NCBI RefSeq assembly: GCF_030272615.1
Contig: NC_081409.1
Span: 209,979,190-210,039,189, forward strand
Origin: Cryptomeria japonica
Taxonomy: Eukaryota > Streptophyta > Pinopsida > Cupressales > Cupressaceae
Direction: 5' to 3'
DNA: 60,000 nt
Under the pieces are notes generated by a model. The model saw only the letters and a list, made by a program, of their open reading frames with translations, ran no database searches and was not told the origin of the DNA. Both the position numbers and the translations under genes were made by a program. This document shows positions 46,109-58,944 of this stretch, in pieces; position 1 is the stretch's first letter; each line of letters starts with the position of its first letter.

Positions 46109-46465
46109 TAGTGTGCAACTAATGTAGTAGATAGTATTCTCTTTACCTTGATCATCGGTTTGTGCAAGTAATGACTACAGGGCCACTGAAGTAGCTGAAA
46201 TGTATAGGAGAAGTGGCTATCTGAGGATAGGAGACATTAATACTAGAGGGGATGCCAAATATTCTTTGAGTTCATTGAAATATTTCTAGCACAAGCAATC
46301 CTACTCAAATCTGTTGTCTTTCCGTAAGAAGTGAGCAAATGGATAGCACTTGTTTGCAAGTTGTGCTATGAACTGACAAATAGACTGAAGTTTACCTTGT
46401 AGACTATGAAATTTCTTGAGATTCCTAGGAGGTGGTATTTCCATAATTGATTTGACTTTTTGTAG
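46109..46465 (-). pseudogene. pol: Tat A reverse transcriptase end and RNase H start
   Basis: The minus strand reads KVKSIMEIPPPRNLKKFHSL, then LQSICQFIAQLANKCYPFAH, then the start of RNase H down to TIYYISCTLVG at the solo LTR. This is the thumb/connection of a gypsy reverse transcriptase. Its upstream half lies beyond the copia insertion at 53,138. Confidence 0.75.
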
Positions 46466-47537
46466 TGTTGGTATTTTGGATATGTTGATATGGTTTTGTC
46501 ATTGATGTCAACACTTGTCAACACTTATCAACACTTGGAGATCTTTGGTTATGTTCACCGGCATGATCAGTGACTTATGCACAGTCACTGGTATTTGGTT
46601 CACCGGCAGATTATATTATTCACTGGCACTTGGAATGACTTGGAGATTACTTGGTTATGTTGAAGACATTGTTTGGACACTTTGTTTTGGTGATTTATTC
46701 ATTGGTATAATCGGGTTTGCATATTTGTTGTTACCGACAAATAGGTCTAGGTTATGGACCGGCAAGCATATCTAATCCAGATCAGCACAACACGTCATGA
46801 AGATGATTTGTTATTATTGTAAATGCATTGAGCTAACATCATGCATTGCATATTGATTCATTTATAATCGATTTTATTGTAATATCTTTTAGTAAACCGA
46901 CCTACACATTTGGTCTTAGGTTATGGTATAAATGTAAGATCTCATTTATGAGAATGATAGAGGATAGTGAAAAAGGTTTATAAGGTTGTAATATTCGATA
47001 TATGCGAATATTAGTAGATCTATACACATAGACATCATTCAAGACTGAAGGAAGGTTTTAAGAAGGCAAATCAAAGCTTAACCAGTACTGAATCTAGCAT
47101 ATAAAGATGTTATTTTGAGTAGTACATTATCATTGGATTTAACCATCCAATTGTAGTCAGTGCGACTCCCATTTTGTGATTGAGCAGTGAGCTCTAGGAA
47201 GTTGTCTTTTTTGCATGTGCAGACTCCATATTGTACACACATACTATTTGCAGTAGTATCATTTGATTGTGGGTAAGGTTTCCCACCATGGTTTTTCCCC
47301 TTACAGGATTTCCATGTACAAATAACTATGTTATATGTTGTGTATGTCATTTGTCTTTCTGTTTCATGCATTAAACTTTACCGGTACTGCAATTAACTAT
47401 TAAACTGTCTACTGACATTAAAGTTTGGTTTATCGACATTAAGCATTAATTTTGGTTAAGTTAATTTTGGCTTTTATTTATTGGACAACTGATTCACCCC
47501 CCCCCCCCCCCTTCTCAATTGCCTCCGGGACCTAACA
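46466..47537 (+). mobile_element. 5' LTR of the copia element
   Basis: TG...CA LTR of 1,072 bp. A minus-type copy of the shared copia module (CCACCATGGTTTTTCCC) is near 47,283 and a run of 14 C lies at 47,497-47,510, about 27 bases before the end. Confidence 0.9.
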
Positions 47538-47538
47538 A

Positions 47539-47552
47539 TTGGTATCAAAGCC
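47539..47552 (+). promoter_or_regulatory. Initiator-Met primer-binding site
   Basis: TTGGTATCAAAGCC starts one base after the LTR end. It has one difference from the site at 25,286. Confidence 0.85.
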
Positions 47553-47574
47553 TCTAACAGCTTGAGGAGATCCA

Positions 47575-50500
47575 ATGTCTTCTAACTATTTCAGGAAGGA
47601 CAGTCCGAAGCTTGATGGAACCAACTATGGCATATGGAAGATTAGGATGGAGACGCATTTGAATTGCATTGGAAAGGAAATTTGGGATGTTACAAAGAAT
47701 GGCTATGTTGTTCCTACTCAAGGTCAACCTATTGCACCAACCTTGGCTAAAGATGAGGAAAATGATTGCAAAGCAAGAGAAGCACTTTTGAGCGCATTGT
47801 CTGATCAACAAATCGTGGGATTATCAGATAGATCTACTGCTAAAGCTATTTGGGACAAATTGGAAACATTGAATGAAGGTGATACCACAGTCAAAATTGC
47901 AAAACTGGAATGCTTCCGGGTCAGGTATGAAAATCTGAAAATGGAAGAAGATGAAAGAATTTCTACTTTTATGGAAAGAGTAAATGAAATTGTTTTGGGT
48001 ATAAAATATTGTGGAGGAACCTTAAGTGAAGATGAAATTGTTTCTAAAGTTTTAAGAGATTTTCCACCGGCATATAAAATGAAAGTAACTTCTATTAATG
48101 AATTGAGAACAATGCCTAATGCATCAATATCTAGAGACACTTTGGTCGGAAAACTTTCGGCTTTTGAACTTGAGGAATTTGGTCCTATTGCTAATATTAA
48201 GACAGATTTATCTTTCAAAGCATCATCATTATCATCATCATCATCTGAGAAATCTGATTGGAAAGCCTTTTATGCATGAGAACTTGAAGAAATCAGAAAG
48301 GAGAATGAAGAACTGGAAGAGCTTGAAGCACTATTTACAAGGAAAATGCATAAAGGTCCAGTTGGAAGTAAGTATGAAGGTAAAGCACCATTTAAATGTT
48401 TTAACTACAATATGTTTGGTCATATGGATTCTAGGTGTCCTAATAGACATGCAAGATTGAAAGAAGAAGCTAAAAGAACATATAAGCCTAACCCTAAATA
48501 TCAAAGGTACAGATTTAAGAAAAATAGAGACAAATCATGTTACTATGCTGATGAAGGAGTTACTGACGATTCTAATGAGCAACTGGCAGACAATGGATGG
48601 GCTTTTGTTGCTATAACAGAAGATCAACTGACACCTACTATTCAACCGGTAGAGCAGGCCCTGGCACCTAAAATTGAAGATAAAGATGAATGGATTATTG
48701 ATTCTGAATGTTCACACCATATGACTGGTGATAAGAGTAAATTCTTAAATTTCCAGAATACAATGGAGGTCTAGTAAGATTTGGAGATGACAAAGCTTGT
48801 TTGATCAGAGGAAAAGGCACTATATCTTTTGATGGTAAGCATAATACTGATAATGTCTACTATGTTGAAGGTTTGAAACATAATCTTTTGAGTGTTGGTC
48901 AAATAGTTGAAAAGGGATTTCAGTTACAATTCAAGAATGGTAAATGCAAAATCATGAATAGAACTGGTTTGGAAATTGCAACCGGTAATCAGACTAGAGG
49001 TAATATCTTTCATTTGAATACCAATGAAAAGACATGCTTAATTACACATATTGATGAAAGTTGGTTATGGCATAAGAGACCATGTCATGTAAATTTTGAT
49101 TGCATTGTGAAGATCAGTACAATTAAGGTTGTAAGAGATGTACCTAAAATTGTTAAGACTCACAATCCGGTATGTAAGGAATGTCAATTTGGAAAACAAG
49201 TTAGAGCAACTTTTAAGAGTATACTAGAGAAATCCAATAATGTTCTTGACTTCATTCATACTAATTTATGTGGTTCAGCAAGAACTAGAAGTTTACAAGG
49301 AGATAGATATTTTATGCTAATCATTGATGATTATTCTAGAATGTGTTGGGTTACGTTTCTGAGGGAGAAATCATAAGCTTTTTGGAAGTTCAAACTATTC
49401 AAGGTGATGGTAGAGAATGAAACCGGTAAGAAAATCAAATGTTTGAGATCAAATCAAGGAGGTGAATTCGCATCTAAGGAATTTAATACATTCTGTGAAG
49501 TGAATGGAATTAAAAGACAATTATCATCACCCCAGACACCCCAGCAGAATGGAGTTGTGGAAAGAAAGAATAGAACTATTTTGGATGCAGCTAGAAGCAT
49601 GATATCAAAAGAAAACCTATCTCATGTGTATTGGAGAGAAGAAGTCAATACAACTGTTTATACATACAACTGAGTTCACATAAAAGGTGAAACCAGTAAG
49701 ACCCCTCATGAACTATGGTTTGGTAATACTCCTAATCTTAAATATTTCAAAATATTTTGAAGTAAATGCTATATTAGAAGAGATGAGTATATTGGCAAAT
49801 TTGATCCTAGAAGTGATGAAGGAATATTTCTTGGTTATTCATCTAAGAGAAAGGCATATAGATGTTTTAATAAGAGATTGCAGAAAATCATTGAAAGTGC
49901 AAATGTGAAGACTGATGAACAGTTTACAAGGTCTATAAACTCTGAATAGGCAGTTGAGATAATCACAAATGAACCTACTATGAGCACACTGGTACAAAAT
50001 GTTGATCCAGTCACTCTAGCATCATCTAAGAATTCCACAATGACTGAAGAACAACAGCAAGTAAAGACACCTTGGTATGTAAGATTGAATCACTCTGAAA
50101 ATCAGATAATTGGGAACAAGTATCAAGGAGTTATCACTAGAGGAAGACTGGAAAATGAAGAGGTATGTCTTATTTCTCAAATTAAACTAGCATCAATTAA
50201 TGAGGCATGTGAAGATAAACACTGGATTAAAGCTATGGAAGATGAATTGGAACAAATTGAAAAGAATAACACATGGATATTAGTTCCTCAGCCTAAAGAC
50301 AAAAGTGTAATTGGAACTAAATGGGTATTCAAAAATAAACTTAATGAAGATGGTAAGGTAATCATAAACAAAGCAAGACTAGTGTGTAAGGGATATTCAC
50401 AGAAAGAAGGAATTGATTATAATGAAACCTTTGCATCGGTAGCTAGAATTGAGGCAATCAGATTATTCTTGGCTTTTGTAGGACACAAGAACTATAAAGT

Positions 50501-51719
50501 ATATCAAATGGATGTTAAATGTGCATTTCTAAATGGTGATCTAGAAGAAGAAGTTTACATTGAACAACCTGATAGATTTTATTTGATAGGTGACAAAGAT
50601 ATGGTTTGCAGGTTAAGGGAAGTTTTATATGGATTGAAGCAAGCTCCTAGAGCTTGGTATGCTAGATTGGACAAATATCTTTTGAAGATTGGTTTTACTA
50701 AAGGTAATGCTAACAACAATCTATATTACAAAGTCACTACTGATGACATCTTGGTTATTGAATTTTTTGTTGATGATATAATCTTTGGAGGAAAAGATGG
50801 ATTGTGTAAAGAATTTTCTATTAAGATGCAGGAAGAATTTGAAATGTCTATGATTAGAGAGATAAAATTATTTTTAGGATTGCAAATTTCACAGACTGAT
50901 AAACGTATATTCATAAATCAATCAAAGTACTTGAAGGAATTACTTAAGAAATTTGGCATGGAAAAATCTAAACCGGTAAGCACACCTATGACTACAACAG
51001 ATAAACTATCATTAAAGGATGAATCAACACCTGTTAATCCGACTAGGTACAAGTCTATGATAGGAGGTTTACTGTATTTGACACAAACTAGACCTGATAT
51101 TATGAATGCAGTATGTATTGTTTCAAGATTTCAGAGTAATCCTAAAGAAAATTATGAATGAGAAGTGAAAAGGATTTTCCGGTACCTATAAGGAACTACA
51201 AATCTTGATTTATGGTATCCTAGAGATGAAAACTTTGATTTATGTGCATACACAGATGCAAATTGGGCAAGAGATGCAGATGACAAAGAAAGAACCACCG
51301 GTGGAGCATTTTTTCTTGGTAACAGATTAATCTCTTGGTTAAGAAAGAAACAAAGTTGTACATCTTTATCAATAGCAGAATCAGAATATGTTGTAGTAGC
51401 GACTAACTGTACACAGGTATTATGGATCAAGCAAATGTTGAAGGACATAAAGGTAAAATGCAAGGAACCTATAACAATTTACTGTAATAATATGACAGCA
51501 ATTGATATATCAAAGAATCCGGTATTTCACTAAAAAACTAAGCATGTTTCTATCAAATTCAATTTTCTAAAAGAGAATTTTGAAGCAAAAGAAGTGAAAT
51601 TGGTTTATGTGAATACTAAAGAGCAAATTGCAGATATCTTTACTAAGCCTTTGCCTAAAGAATCTTTTGAGTATCTTAGAGAGTAGCTTGGGGTTATACC
51701 CCCACCAATAGAGACTTAG
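47575..51719 (+). pseudogene. gag-pol: Copia gag-pol polyprotein, broken
   Basis: ATG at 47,575. Gag begins KLDGTNYGIWKIRMETHL, carries a UBN2-type core and a knuckle CFNYNMFGHMDSRC (second Cys lost). Protease has WIIDSECSHHMTGD, with Glu for Gly in the active-site triplet. Integrase shows NLLSVGQIVEKGF, a His/Cys zinc region (CKECQFGKQVRA), IIDDYSRMCWVTFL and SPQTPQQNGVVERKNRT. Reverse transcriptase (50,200-51,100) has [41 protein letters not shown] and [10 protein letters not shown] (Phe for Tyr). RNase H (51,250-51,700) has AYTDANWARD and SIAESEY. One frameshift near 48,780 separates gag from pol. Stops lie at 48,277, 49,374, 49,671, near 49,757, near 49,947, 51,159, near 51,189, near 51,531 and near 51,684. 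Many changes are G-to-A. Confidence 0.9.
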
Positions 51720-52068
51720 ACAGTTGATGATTTTCATCAATTAGCTGAATTAACAGAGAAATCTTTTTTTCTGACTTTGATGAGGAGAGCTACTTCTCAA
51801 GGGGAGTAGTTGGATGAATTGATAAGTTGGTATTTTGAGATAAGTTCTTTGAACTGATTGTTTTTGGTTTTGTTTTGCTTTGGCATTTGATGTCAAAGGG
51901 GGAGAGATATCTATGGAAAAAATTAATTGGGGGAGAGATTGTTACTCTCTATATCTGTATTTTGATGATCTCTTTTGGAGATTGTTGGTTTTTGGTTTTT
52001 GGCATTTCTGTTTTGACACTTTGATGGTTTTCCCATCTTGTGTTGCCATCAATGCCAAAGGGGGAGAT

Positions 52069-53137
52069 TGTTGGTATTTTGGATATGTTGATATGGTTTT
52101 GTCATTGATGTCAATACTTGTCAACACTTATCAGCACTTGGAGATCTTTGGCTATGTTCACCGGCATGATCAGTGACTTATGCACAGTCACCGGTATCTG
52201 GTTCATTGACAGATTATATTGTTCACCTACACTTGGAATGACTTGGAGATTACTTGGTTATGTCGAAGACATTGTTTGGACACTTTGTTTTGGTGATTTA
52301 TTCATTGGTATAATCGGGTTTGCATATTTGTTGTTACCGGCAAATAGGTCTAGGTTATGGACCGGCAAGCATAGCTAATCTAGATCAGCACGACACGTCA
52401 TGAAGATGATTTATTATTATTGTAAATGCATTGAGATGACATCATGCATCATATATTGATTCATTTGTAATTGATTTTATTGTAATATCTTTTAGTAAGC
52501 CGACCTACACATTTGGTCTTAGGTTATGGTATAAATGTAAGATCTCATTTATGAGATTGATATAGGATAGCAAAAAAGGTTTATAAGGTTGTAATATTTG
52601 GTATATGTGAATATAAGCAGAGCTATACACACAGACATCATTCAAGACTGAAAGAAGGTTTGAAAAAGGCAAATCAGAGCTTAACTGATACTGAATCCAA
52701 CATATAAAGATGTTATTTTGAGCAGTACATTATCATTGGATTTAACCATCCAATTGTAGTCAGTGTGACTCTCATTTTTTGATTGAGCAGTAAGCTCTAG
52801 GCAGTTGGCCTTTTTGCATGTGCAGACTCTATATTGTACACACATACTATATGTAGTAGTATCATTTGATTATGGGTAGGGTTTCCCACCATGGTTTTTC
52901 CCCTTATAGGGTTTCCACGTACAAATAACTATGTTATGTGTTGTGTATGTTATTTGTCTTTCTGTTTCATGCATTAAACTTTACCAGTACTGTAATTAAC
53001 TGTTAAACTGTCTACCGACTTTAAAGTTTGGTTTAGTGGCATTATGCAATAATTTTGGTTAAGTTAGTTTTGGTTTGTATTTATTGGACAACTGATTCAC
53101 CCCCCCCCCCCCTCTCAGTTGCCTCTAAGACCTAACA
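52069..53137 (+). mobile_element. 3' LTR of the copia element
   Basis: The 1,069-bp partner of 46,466-47,537, preceded by the polypurine tract. Its C run is 14 bases (53,099-53,112). Confidence 0.9.
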
Positions 53138-53960
53138 ACTAGATCTAATAAAATTCCTCTACATGATATAACGAATCCCAACAGTTTTCTAGATGTTACT
53201 CCAAAGACACATTTCTTGGGATTGAGCCTTAGTTTATATTTTTCCAATCTCTCAAAGATCTTTCATAAGATTGGAATGTGTTATTCCTACAAGATCGTCC
53301 ACACAGTCCTCTGTGATGTCATGCAAGAGATCATGGAAAATGGTATTTACCGCTCTCTAATAGGTAGCACTGGTGTTCTTCAATCCAAAGGTCATAACTT
53401 GATAGCAGAATGCTCTTCATGGAGTGGTAAAATTTTTCTTGTGTTGATCTGCTTTGGTAATTTTGATTTGGTTATAGCCTAAGAAACCATCCATCAAAGA
53501 AAGCATCTCATGTCCAGTTGTGAGATCAAAAATAATGTCAATATTTGGGAAGGGAAAACCATCCTTAAGACATGTTTTGTTGAGGTCTCTAAAGTTTTTT
53601 AAATGTGTATGCCACCAATGGGCTTGCAAACAAGTACAATGTTTGAGACCCACTTGGGATAGTCGATGGGTCTAATGAAGCCAACATTGAACATCTTCTG
53701 TAACTCCACATTGACCAGTAGGTAAACTTAGGGGTGCATGTTACGGAATTTTTGTTTGACTAGTTTTGCATCAGGCCTGACAGCAAGGTTGTGCACCACT
53801 AACTCTGGATCTAAGCTTGGCATGTCAGCACATGACCAAGAGAAATTGATTGGTGTCTCTTTAAGAAATTTCACAATGTTCTATTTTTATTGATTTGTGA
53901 GAGACTTAGCAACAAGAACATTCTTTGGATTTTCTTCAGTACCCATGTTGACTATGTTGG
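53138..53960 (-). pseudogene. pol: Tat A reverse transcriptase, N-terminal half
   Basis: Minus-strand frames show LQKMFNVGFIRPIDYPKWVS, FPFPNIDIIFDLTTGHEMLS, LMDGFLGYNQIKI, YQVMTFGLKNTSATYQRAV and the catalytic region CVDDLV (Cys for the usual aromatic residue before VDD). These match palm and fingers of a gypsy reverse transcriptase. The frame continues into the part at 46,465 across the copia insertion. Confidence 0.8.
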
Positions 53961-55500
53961 TTTATTCAATCAATAATGATGATCTTTCTTGTAGTGGGGG
54001 AATCATGGTAGGAAGGTCAAGTCCTTCATCTTCTACCACCCGATCTAGGTTTTCACTAGAAGATTCATCCTTTCTTTTAATTTTTTTGTATTTGAAGGCA
54101 ACTCATAGAGGTTTTCACTTGGGGAGTTTTGATTTTTCTTTTTATTTTCACTTTTTTGACTAGGGGAATTTCCCTGAATACCAAAGCATGCCTCCCTATC
54201 GATTTGAATTCCATTAATGGTCATGTGAGCTTTGAGGTCTCACATGTTTAGTAATGCCAAGAGGGTATTATCATTAGCATAGATATCAAGAGTCAAGGGC
54301 CCTTGTTGGTCCTCATCAATGAGCTCTAGGTATACAAGCTGCAAGTATGTGGGAGGGGATGGAGTGATAAGGGTGATGGTGTTTACGTAGGCATCATCGA
54401 AAAGGTCATCAAGATATTCAAAGGGCACTTTCTGGAATTCTTCTTCATCAAAGTCATCAACGTCAGAGGGAGGTTCTGTTGGAGCACCAACGATGGTGGC
54501 CTTAGGCACTAGGGAGTAACCCAAGCCCTTGTTGCATTTGTATAAAGCTGGGGAGATGGGTTCTTTTCTTCCATGTTCCTTATGTCCAATACCATGTCCT
54601 TTGTAACCCATCTTTTCTATGATAGTTGATGCCTTAGGATACATTTCTTTAGGGATATCTATAGGTGCTTCATTTTCTTCTCTGTAGAGCCAAGAAGTAA
54701 CATCAATTTTAATACTTTCTTCATCAAGTGGGCCGCACTATTGTAAAATGATTTTCTTACACTTCATGGTAGGTTTCTTCTGAATCTCAATGTATTTGGG
54801 CCTACCATAAGACTTTGGAGAGGGAGGGAGATGCCCCACATAAAAATGTGTTTAGTAGGGTATATTATCCACAACCACTGTCAATGATCTTGACCTTGAT
54901 CTTGGGTTGAGTGGAGGTGGATGCAACATTGGAAGAATCAGACGGGGGTGGAGATGCTAGTGTGTTGAGTGGGCAATGGTGGGGATGTTTTCCTTCAAGG
55001 GGTTTGCAATATTGAAAATGTTGTGGATCAACCGAGATAGTGATTTCTCTACCATTGTATGGCAATTCCAGGCAGTGATGGTAGGTGGATGGAACATCTT
55101 GAATGGAGTGGATACATGAATGATCAAGAAGTATATTATAGGGGATCAAGGTCTAAGACCTCACAAGTATTCTTGATTGTTGCAGGACCCACTTGAAGAG
55201 GCAATGTGATAGTACATTTTGAGACCCGTTCTACATCATCATATACCTTAATTGTTATCTTAACAGATCTATCAACCAAATATTTATAGATTCCCAATTA
55301 TTTGATCAATTTATATGTACAAAGGTTTAGGCCAAATCCACCATCTATAAGGACTCTCTTTATTTTGTGTTTATGTACAATGGCTTCAATTTGAAAGGGT
55401 TTATTATGAGAGGGATCAGTGGATGGAGCATCTTTTGAGGTGAAAACTAGGTGATGTTGTGCATCAAGATTTCGTATCAAGGCCTAGAATTGAGCGTCAT
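53961..55500 (-). pseudogene. pol: Tat A protease and G-patch linker
   Basis: The minus strand from 55,480 reads KPFQIEAIVHKHKIKRVLI, then the aspartic protease site DGGFGLNLCT (about 55,330-55,360), where the expected Ser/Thr after Asp is Gly. A linker holding a G-patch follows at 54,610-54,540: MGYKGHGIGHKEHGRKEPI, then NKGLGY. G-patches between protease and reverse transcriptase occur in several gypsy groups and bind RNA. An acidic stretch (DVDDFDEEEF) follows. Several stops break the frame. Confidence 0.65.
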
Positions 55501-55615
55501 TAATGTTGTCAGGGACACAAGATTCCAGGAGGGCTTGTTCAAGGATCTCTATATGGAGGGGTGAAGTCTTGAGAAGATCAAGGATGGAGATCTATGTAGG
55601 AATCTTGTCAAAGTG

Positions 55616-57733
55616 TTAAAGGATGATGTATTGATTGGTTGATGTGGTGGAAGCTGGAGGAGGAGGAGGAGGAGCCCCTTGGATAGCTACCCTCCCTCGA
55701 TGGGTAGTGACACTGCAATCATTTTGGGGAGATGAATTGGAGGGTGAAGCACCCTGGATGACTATCTTGGCTTGAGTTGGGCTAAAAGATTGTTTAGCAA
55801 GAGGGGCTCCCATAATGGTTACCCTGGGACTATGAAGTCTTGATGCGAGGTCAGCTCCTTGGATAGTGATGGTGTTAACATGAGTATCAATGGGTTCAAT
55901 GCGACCTACCAATGAGTCAAATCTAGTGATATTGATGGTATAGTCATATGGGATGGAATGAGATGATAAGCCTTTATCCTTACCATGCTTAGGGAAGGGG
56001 TCTTGATACATGTTAAGCTTATCATTGGAATTATTAAGCTTAGCAACTGCAACCTCAATGTCACCTATGTCAATAAGGCCCTGAATATAGTTCTTGAGTT
56101 TAATACACTTTCATGTATCATGGCCATAGACACAATGGTATTCAAAATATTCATTCTCATTATACCATCTAGGTTTGGGTTGGTTAGCCTCATATGGATG
56201 GGTCATCATCCAAAGAAACAACATTGGCCTTGACAAGATTCTGGAAGACAACCTTGATAGGTTTAGCAAGTGGGGTGTATTCACACTAAGGTTGATTATT
56301 CGAACGTGATGGTAGGCCTGGAATGGAAATGTTGTTGTGGGGTTTGGATTGGTTTTGTGAATCAGATTGGTTGTTGGAAGGATTATTGGTGTTGGTAGGC
56401 TTGGTTAGGATAGTCACAATTTGGACACATTTGGCATCAATGACTCCATCATTGACAATTGTTTTGTTCTTAGACCAAAACCTAGACTTATAATTGGATG
56501 AGAAAGACCCTTAGGAATTTTTATGATAAGTCTTTAGGATACTCTACTCTAGGAGGACTCATTCCAATGCTATTCCTTTCTTAGTGACCTGCTCAAAGGT
56601 TTCAAGGCATTGACATCTTAGAGGATGAGACATTTTAGGGACAAGATTGTGCCGAAACAACTCAATTGGATAGGATTCGGGTATGTCCCCTAGAAACTTC
56701 CTAATAAGATGTCACCACCTTTGCAAAAATTTGGCATAGGTCTCTCCAGTCCTTTGTTTTGTGTTACACAAGTCTATCTGAGAGGCATCACTCTCAATGC
56801 TATACTCATAGTGTGAAACAAATTTCTTGACTAGGTCAGGGAATGACTTAATTGAACCATGGGGTAAAGTTGAGAACCAAGCAAGGGTAGGTCCACTAAG
56901 AATCTTAGGGAAAATTTGTCATAGGTAGACATCATTATAGGAGACCTCTTAATAGGCTATGTAGAATTCTTGCACATATTCCCTAGGGTCACCTTTGCCT
57001 TTATACTTGTCAAATTTAGGCATTTCAAAATTGGGAGGGTATGGAGCCACTAAGATGGAGGGGTCATAAGGACAATGAAAAAATTCCTCAAAGGTATATG
57101 ATTTCTTAAAAGTCTCATACTTGACGTTTTAATAAGATCCTTAATGTCCTATATTTCCCTCATAAGTTTAGGAAGTTCATTCTGAACATTAGGGATGTGT
57201 TGACCCGAGTTAGACATTGGGATATGCATGGACATGACTGGTATACCACCACTAATATATTGATAAGAGGAAATGGGGATTTGAGAAGTGATTGTAGGGC
57301 ATGAAGCAGCAATGGCACTAATGGGTGGCAAGCTATCATTAATGTAGTTAGCAAAATTATGGAAGGGTGCATATGATCTAGGTGGTTGACAAGTAGGGGG
57401 ATTGGAGGTGGTAGCAGATGTGGATGTCATAGGTTGTGGATTAAGGATGGTGTTGAGGAAGGGTCAATTAGTGAAGTCATCTTCCATAGGAGTGTCAAGG
57501 ATGGACCTATCAAAATTAGGAGGTAATCAGGCTCCTTGTTTGATAAGCTCAGTTGAGAAAGTGCTAGGAGCTATTTTCATGAGTTTATCGATCATTTCCT
57601 AGTTGTATGGGTCATCCACAAAAGTCTTCAAGCATGGAGAATGTTCAATTTGGTCAACATAATCTTCCTCTACTTGGGAATCATGAACAACATAGAGGTT
57701 GGGATTGGGTAACTCACTGCTTTCAATGGTCAT
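55616..57733 (-). pseudogene. gag: Tat A gag
   Basis: The ATG is at 57,733 (MTIESSELPNPNLYVVHDSQ). A retrotransposon gag core lies at about 57,030-56,600 (FPDLVKKFVSHYEYS, TLAWFSTLPHGSIKSF, RTGETYAKFLQRW). A decayed zinc knuckle, EYHCVYGHDT with CIKLKNYIQGLIDIGDIEV, is at 56,160-56,070. A tail with repeated I-[MQ]-GA-P modules (for example VTIMGAPLA, IVIQGASPS, VAIQGAPPP) runs to the stop at 55,616. There are many in-frame stops. The knuckle aligns with that of the plus-strand gag at 3,120, linking the two families. Confidence 0.7.
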
Positions 57734-58944
57734 CTTTTCTTTTTGAGAATGAGTCAAGATCATGCACAGGTAACCTCAAAATGATAAGAGAGGGGTGATG
57801 ATTTGAAATTCGATGAATAGATTTGACTATGTTATAGATGAATTGATGGGATGATGCAAGATGAAGGCAAGGAAGACTTAGCAACTTTTAATTTGGAGTG
57901 GGGATTGATTTAGAATGATTGGATTAGATGGTCCTTAGATTAGGACAAGATTGAGTTGGATCAAGATGGCACCTTGGTCCTTGGATTAGGATTAGGCGAG
58001 GTGTAGGGGTTGATGATACGGGCCACAAAGCAAGGTAACAACCAATCTAGGATAAATTCAGATCTTTGGATTATGATTTGATTTGATTAAGTCTTCTCCT
58101 ACTTAGGATAAGCTAAGTTCCCAAGAAAAAATAGACAAAAGGGATTAGGGTTCTGATCAACCCAATGATTAGGGCTAATTGAGAAAGGTACTTGAGATAG
58201 ATACTTTCTTAATAACAAATCTAATTAGTGATCAATCAATGACAAAGATCTAAAATAGACTTTGCAAAGTAATGACCTTGGATTAGGATTGGTGATTGAT
58301 GATTAGACTTTGAATTTAAAGATTGGCTGGATATGGTGTGTTAAGTCCTTAAGAATAAGAGAGAAATTATTATGAAAGAATGGATAGATGAGGGGAAAAT
58401 GAGAAGGGTGGAGGTTACCGGAAATGGACGAGACACTTAGTATGTGATCTCTAGTTGAGGAAGGAGAGACAATGAAATATGCCCACTCATATTGATTAGT
58501 TGGGATAATCTTGACCTTTGATTAAAAGTGTGGCTTCTCAATGGTTCTTGGTCAAATTCATTGATGAAACCATGGAGATAATCATGGAAATAATGCAAAA
58601 TAGTTTAGTGTTTCAACAAGATATTTTGGTTTTTTATAAGAAGCTTTAGCACTTTAGGATCTTCTTGTAACCAAGCTAATTTTTCTTGATGATGATGAAT
58701 CAATTTTTTGGGATGCTTGAGAGAATTTTTTATGGTGCATGGATGCAAATTGATTGGAAATTTAGTTTAGGTGAAGACGGAAAAACAAAGGTGAAGATGA
58801 CAATTCTAAGGCACAAACAATGATCCTTAGTAAAACCTAGACGGCAAAACAGAGGCGAAGACAACAAATCTCAGGCAGAGACGGTGAAATGTAGTTTGAT
58901 AGTGATAAGGTAAATTTTGATGGATTTTGATGATATGATGAATT
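57734..58944 (-). other. Tat A 5' leader
   Basis: About 1.2 kb upstream of gag with no coding frame. A 40-bp repeat occurs twice (58,773-58,813 and 58,839-58,879, core AGACGG-AAAACA-AGG-GAAGA). The primer site and 5' LTR are not reached; a copia LTR interrupts the leader at about 58,945 and the rest must lie beyond the window. Confidence 0.5.

Larger units (their letters stand above)
46466..53137 (+). mobile_element. 6.7 kb plus-strand copia element in Tat A pol
   Basis: LTRs of 1,072 bp (46,466-47,537) and 1,069 bp (52,069-53,137) begin TGTTGGTATTTTGGATATG and end CCTAACA. The order primer site, gag, protease, integrase, reverse transcriptase, RNase H, polypurine tract (CCAAAGGGGGAGA at 52,055-52,067) is that of Ty1/copia. 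Flanks are TGTAG and ACTAG (3 of 5 bases equal), a probable decayed duplication. Removing the element restores the gypsy frame around it. The LTRs differ about once per 20 bases in the first 200. Confidence 0.9.
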
